A stretch of 58,529 nt of DNA, taken from Halanaerobium kushneri (lineage in GTDB: Bacteria > Bacillota > Halanaerobiia > Halanaerobiales > Halanaerobiaceae). A program made the translations under genes and the position numbers. The first letter of the stretch is position 1. Every line of letters starts with the position of its first letter. Below are positions 53,591-58,529 of the stretch, in pieces. Under the pieces are notes generated by a model. The model saw only the letters and a list, made by a program, of their open reading frames with translations. It ran no database searches and was not told the DNA's origin. Where the stretch lies: assembly GCF_900156285.1 (NCBI RefSeq), contig NZ_FTNC01000009.1, positions 1-58,529 on the forward strand. The letters run 5' to 3'.

Positions 53591-54628
53591 TTGAAGTTTA
53601 GAGATAAATTAAAAGATGAAAGTGAAGACATTTATATACTTGCTCTTGAGAGTTCCTGTGATGAGACAGCGGCAGCAGTAAATAAAAATGGACTGAAAGT
53701 TTTGGCAAATGTTGTTTCTTCTCAGGTTGATCTTCATAAAAAATTTGGGGGGGTTGTACCGGAAATTGCCTCCCGTAAACATCTTGAGTTGCTGCTGCCT
53801 GTAATTGATCAGGCATTAGCAGAAGCAGGAATTGATTTTGAAGATTTAGATGCAGTAGCATCTACTTCTGGTCCAGGTCTAGTTGGAGGGCTTTTAGTTA
53901 CTCTGACTGCTGCCAAGACAATTTCCCTGGCTTTAAATATCCCTTTAATAGGGGTTAATCATATTGCTGGACATATTTATGCTAATTTTATCGCCAATCC
54001 AGAAATAAAAAAACCACTTTTGTGTCTTACTATTTCTGGTGGACATACAGATCTGTTATATTTTGAGGATTTAAGAGGTTATAAAATTCTTGGGAGAACT
54101 GTTGATGATGCCGCAGGAGAAGCCTTTGATAAAATCTCCCGATTTCTCGGTCTGGGTTATCCCGGAGGACCGGCAATAGAAAAAGCAGCTCGAGCTGGAA
54201 ATGAGATGGCAGTTGATTTTCCAAGAGCTGATTTAGGAGACAGTTATAATTTCAGTTTTAGTGGTTTAAAAACTGCGGTAATGAATTATGTTAATAATGA
54301 AGAACAGCGGGGCAATGAGCTAAAAATAAATGATTTAGCAGCCAGCTTTCAAAAAGCAGTAGTAGACAGTTTAACCGCAAATTTACTGCAGGCGGTAGAG
54401 AAATATGATGTAGAGAGTGTTGTTTTATCAGGTGGAGTTGCCGCAAATCAGAGGCTTAGAAGTTATATTGAGGAAAAATTAGAGGAACATAATTTAAAAC
54501 TTTACTATCCTCCTTTAGAATTATGTACTGATAATGCAGCTATGATTGGTGCAGTGGCATATTATCAGTATCTTGAGCGTGATTTTGCACCTTTAAGTAT
54601 TAGTGCTGATCCCTCTTTAAAATTGTAG
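53591..54628 (+). CDS. tsaD: tRNA N6-adenosine threonylcarbamoyltransferase TsaD
   Basis: The 345-residue catalytic subunit has ILALESSCDETAAAV, the metal-binding HxxxH as VNHIAGHIYAN and the nucleotide-site VDDAAGEAFDK plus VLSGGVAANQRLR. The TTG at 53591 follows GGGAGTGGG; in-frame ATG codons upstream (53561, 53576) lack a good site and one is inside tsaB. It completes tsaE-tsaB-tsaD. Confidence 0.94.
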   Translation: MKFRDKLKDESEDIYILALESSCDETAAAVNKNGLKVLANVVSSQVDLHKKFGGVVPEIASRKHLELLLPVIDQALAEAGIDFEDLDAVASTSGPGLVGGLLVTLTAAKTISLALNIPLIGVNHIAGHIYANFIANPEIKKPLLCLTISGGHTDLLYFEDLRGYKILGRTVDDAAGEAFDKISRFLGLGYPGGPAIEKAARAGNEMAVDFPRADLGDSYNFSFSGLKTAVMNYVNNEEQRGNELKINDLAASFQKAVVDSLTANLLQAVEKYDVESVVLSGGVAANQRLRSYIEEKLEEHNLKLYYPPLELCTDNAAMIGAVAYYQYLERDFAPLSISADPSLKL

Positions 54629-54636
54629 GTGATTAA

Positions 54637-55980
54637 ATGAAAAAAAGATCTAAAGAAGAAATTTTATATAAAACAGTAAAAGAAGATAATATTCTTCCTA
54701 TAACATCTATCTGCAAATTGAACTGTATTTTTTGCAGTCATAAAAACAATCCCCCCCAGGTTGAAACTTATAGCTTTGGACATCTGGATAAAGCACTAAT
54801 CAAAAATATGATTGAATTTTTGAATCCGGAGAAACCAGTTTTTATTGGTGAGTCAGCCAGTAAAATTATCGAAGGTGAACCTTTTGTTTATCCAGAAATA
54901 TATCAAATCTTAGAATATCTGCGTCAGCGATGGCCAGAGATTGAAATTAAAATTACAACTAGTGCTTCATTTCTAGAGCTTGAGAGATTAGAATACCTAA
55001 AGAATTTAGAACCATTGGAATTAAATATCTCGCTAAATGGTCCCGCTCCTGAGGAACGGGTTTTTTTAATGAATGATTCGCGTCCAAATAATGTTTTTAA
55101 AATTATTCCTGAACTAAAAAGAATGGAGTTTAATTTTTCTGCAAGTATTGTTTCCATGCACCATCTTAAAGGTTTTGATTATTTAAAAAGAAGCTTTGAT
55201 TTTTTGGAAAAATACCAACCACGGACTTTGCGAGTGTTTATGGCTGGTTTTAGTAATTATGCAGATTCTGAGATTATTTCTGCTACAGATGATTATCAGC
55301 AATTAAATCAGTTCATTAACTCAATCAAAAATGAATATTCATACCCAATTCTTGTTGAGCCTCAGCTATTGAATGATTTTAAAGCTGAAATAAATGATAT
55401 TATAAAAGATTCTCCTGCAAAAGTAGATTTACAGCCGGGCGATATAATAAAAAAAATAAATCAAAATACTGTTGAAAGCAGAGTTGATGCTTTTTATCAA
55501 ATTAAAACTGCCAGTAATCCTGAAATAATATTCAAACGTGATCAAAAAACTAAAAAAATAATTCTTAAAAAAAAGAAAAACGAAGATTCTGGATTAATCA
55601 TGTCTTATGATTTGAGTAGAAAAGAAAAGAAAAGTTTAGAAGCTTATGCAGCTGAAAGTTCAAAAAACCAAAATGGAATCACAGTGATTTTAGCTTCAGA
55701 GGCGGGTTATAATCTCATATTTAGTTTAATTAAGAAATATTTAATAGATAATAAAAATTTAAAATTACTAAAAGTAAAAAATTGTTTTTTTGGAGCTTCA
55801 ATTATTGCAGCCGGCCTTTTAACTAATTCTGATTTAATTAGCAGTCTCAATTTGATTGAAGAAAAGATCAAAAAAATCATTTTACCGGAGATTATTTATG
55901 ATTATTATGGTAATGACCTGCTGGGAAACCATTACAGTCAGCTGGAAGAGAAATTTAGGGCAGAGGTGGTTTTAATTTAA
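54637..55980 (+). CDS. Radical SAM protein with central PDZ-like and C-terminal DUF512-like parts
   Basis: The 447-residue protein has a [4Fe-4S]/SAM motif C26-x3-C30-x2-C33 (CKLNCIFC). A PDZ-like segment follows at about 255-305 (AKVDLQPGDIIKKINQNTV). The C-terminus has VKNCFFGASIIAAGLLTNSDL, a DUF512 signature. Order radical SAM, PDZ, DUF512 differs from the PDZ-first order usual in DUF512 proteins. Substrate is unknown. It starts 8 nt after tsaD. Confidence 0.8.
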   Translation: MKKRSKEEILYKTVKEDNILPITSICKLNCIFCSHKNNPPQVETYSFGHLDKALIKNMIEFLNPEKPVFIGESASKIIEGEPFVYPEIYQILEYLRQRWPEIEIKITTSASFLELERLEYLKNLEPLELNISLNGPAPEERVFLMNDSRPNNVFKIIPELKRMEFNFSASIVSMHHLKGFDYLKRSFDFLEKYQPRTLRVFMAGFSNYADSEIISATDDYQQLNQFINSIKNEYSYPILVEPQLLNDFKAEINDIIKDSPAKVDLQPGDIIKKINQNTVESRVDAFYQIKTASNPEIIFKRDQKTKKIILKKKKNEDSGLIMSYDLSRKEKKSLEAYAAESSKNQNGITVILASEAGYNLIFSLIKKYLIDNKNLKLLKVKNCFFGASIIAAGLLTNSDLISSLNLIEEKIKKIILPEIIYDYYGNDLLGNHYSQLEEKFRAEVVLI

Positions 55981-56098
55981 ATAATGTAAGATATGAAGAC
56001 ATCTTTATAAAATATTTGTTAATCAGAGAATAAATGATTTAATTTGATTTAATTGCAATTAATGAGCTTTGTTAACCTTTTAAAACCAAATAGAGGAT

Positions 56099-56127
56099 TT
56101 GATTTTCCTAACTGTCTTAGATATTAT
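56099..56127 (+). promoter_or_regulatory. Promoter of groESL
   Basis: TTGATT (56099-56104), 17 nt, TATTAT (56122-56127), placing the start just before the CIRCE element. Confidence 0.65.
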
Positions 56128-56141
56128 ATTTACAGTGCTTA

Positions 56142-56168
56142 TTAGCACTCACCTCAAATGAGTGCTAA
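56142..56168 (+). promoter_or_regulatory. CIRCE operator (HrcA binding site)
   Basis: TTAGCACTC-N9-GAGTGCTAA is an exact CIRCE inverted repeat. It predicts HrcA repression of groESL, released on heat shock. The hrcA gene is not in the window. Confidence 0.97.
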
Positions 56169-56210
56169 TTATTATAAAAGAATATAATATTAGAAGGGGG
56201 TTATTTTTTA

Positions 56211-56501
56211 ATGAGTATTAAACCACTAGATAACAGAGTTGCAGTAAAATTTGTCAAAGATGAAGGTGAAGAGAAAACTAAGGGAGGAATTGTACTTCCT
56301 GATACAGCCAAAAAAGACGAAAAGCCACAGCAGGGTGAAATAGTTGCTGTAGGTAAAAATATTGCACCAGAAGGCGAAGAAGCAGAAGTAGCTGTTGGTG
56401 ACACAGTAGTTTTTGATAAATATGCTGGAACAAAAGTTGAAATTGATAGTGAAGAATATATTATTCTTGCAATAGAAGATATTTTAGCAGTTATTAACTA
56501 A
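56211..56501 (+). CDS. groES: Co-chaperonin GroES
   Basis: The 96-residue GroES has the N-terminal IKPLDNRVAVK, the mobile loop (EEKTKGGIVLPDTAK, about 19-33) and the roof loop. A GAAGGGGG site precedes the ATG. It forms the heptameric lid of GroEL. CIRCE lies 43 nt upstream. Confidence 0.97.
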   Translation: MSIKPLDNRVAVKFVKDEGEEKTKGGIVLPDTAKKDEKPQQGEIVAVGKNIAPEGEEAEVAVGDTVVFDKYAGTKVEIDSEEYIILAIEDILAVIN

Positions 56502-56585
56502 ATTAAAAATTATCTCTATTCAATTTGATAATTTATAAAATTACTTTCAAAAATAACTCAGATTAATTATACAGGAGGGATTTAG

Positions 56586-58253
<1,668 letters not shown>

Positions 58254-58295
58254 GCCCGATAACCACTCAGACTCATTAACTTAATATTTAAATTC

Positions 58296-58337
58296 AAGGA
58301 TGCTTCCTCTTTAACTAGAGGTTGCATCCTTTTTTTA
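58296..58337 (+). terminator. Terminator after groEL
   Basis: AAGGATGC-TT-CCTC and GAGG-TT-GCATCCTT pair around an 8-nt loop and are followed by a T run. Confidence 0.9.
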
Positions 58338-58343
58338 CTTTGC

Positions 58344-58529
58344 AGACTCGATGTCCTAATAATATGACGCACTCAATGTGCTAACACAAATCTAACAATT
58401 TGTTTATTAAAGCAAGATTTGTGCCTCGACCATCCGTCTTAAAAAAGAAGAGAAGTGTGACGGACTCGATGTCCTAATACTAACCTAACAATGCGTCTTA
58501 GAAAGGGAGGTTAGTGAGACGGACTCGAT
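58344..58529 (+). repeat. Array of structured two-hairpin repeats, runs off the window end
   Basis: Four starts are seen: a truncated hairpin at 58345-58355, a full unit at 58369-58423, a full unit at 58462-58515, and the start of another at 58521. Each full unit has 4-bp hairpin with TCGAT or TCAAT loop, TAA linker, then 8-9-bp hairpin with a 21-nt loop (RACAATNYGT...). Stems are GGAC/GTCC, GCAC/GTGC and ACTAACCT/AGGTTAGT, CACAAATCT/AGATTTGTG. GAC precedes each unit. A decayed loop-like copy lies at 58429-58461. Confidence 0.82.

Noticed and set aside
53598..53861. 87-codon ORF on the - strand
   Set aside because: It is antisense to tsaD and has no ribosome site or domain.
58385..58515. Integron attC sites
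   Set aside because: The CTAACAAT part of the long hairpin recalls attC, but paired R and L boxes with cassette ORFs and the conserved GTTRRRY core are not convincingly present. The extra TCRAT hairpin is not an attC feature.
58344..58529. CRISPR array
   Set aside because: Repeats are not evenly spaced, the repeat itself varies in its stems, and there are no unique spacers or cas genes.

Overview
The window is low-GC bacterial chromosome with strong GGAGG ribosome binding sites, frequent TTG and GTG starts and a Firmicutes-type gene order. Several features point to an anaerobic, fermentative bacterium of the Halanaerobium kind: an NADH-linked multimeric [FeFe] hydrogenase locus with sensory genes, PTS sugar uptake, a glmS ribozyme, a CIRCE-controlled groESL operon and an ECF transporter behind rplQ. 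The genus is inferred from overall gene content and is not proven by any single marker. No rRNA, tRNA, CRISPR array, prophage or transposase gene was seen. Almost every gene is on the + strand; the one clear exception is a degenerate CPBP-like membrane protein at 22.9-23.7 kb.

Layout. 1-94 is the end of tuf. 180-15433 is the S10-spc-alpha ribosomal supercluster (rpsJ to rplQ), including secY, adk, map, a KOW protein, infA, rpmJ and rpoA. It lacks rpmD (L30) at its usual place and has a 179-nt insertion-like spacer between rpsH and rplF. 15454-19652 holds the ECF energising module, truA and rplM-rpsI with a leader hairpin. 19727-19946 is a foldback element with 25-bp perfect terminal inverted repeats. 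20126-22502 is the AmmeMemoRadiSam operon, followed by a small zinc-ribbon gene. 23800-28537 covers c-di-AMP synthesis (cdaA and a one-domain YbbR protein) and amino-sugar synthesis (glmM, glmS ribozyme, glmS). 28690-33504 has acpS, nnr, dcd and a DbpA-domain/UPF1-like helicase fusion. 33703-34583 is a MazEF-type toxin-antitoxin pair preceded by a separate 48-residue gene that looks like only the toxin-binding part of an antitoxin. 34764-43015 is the [FeFe] hydrogenase locus: catalytic HydABC plus two DRTGG proteins, two HATPases, a HydS-like hydrogenase homologue and a PHP protein. 43304-49040 is a sugar PTS region (NagE-like and PtsG-like EIICB, lone EIIA, a BglG/LicT-type antiterminator with two RAT/terminator switches). 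49188-55980 has proBAC, the t6A genes tsaE-tsaB-tsaD and a radical SAM/DUF512 protein. 56211-58253 is groES-groEL.

The most unusual signal is a structured repeat. Units at 58369-58423 and 58462-58515, plus an inverted unit at 7145-7201 inside the spc operon, share one architecture: GAC, a 4-bp hairpin with a TCRAT pentaloop, a short TAA linker, then an 8-9-bp hairpin with a 21-nt loop. The stems differ in sequence between copies but stay paired, which suggests selection for a folded RNA or single-stranded DNA. The array runs off the right end of the window.
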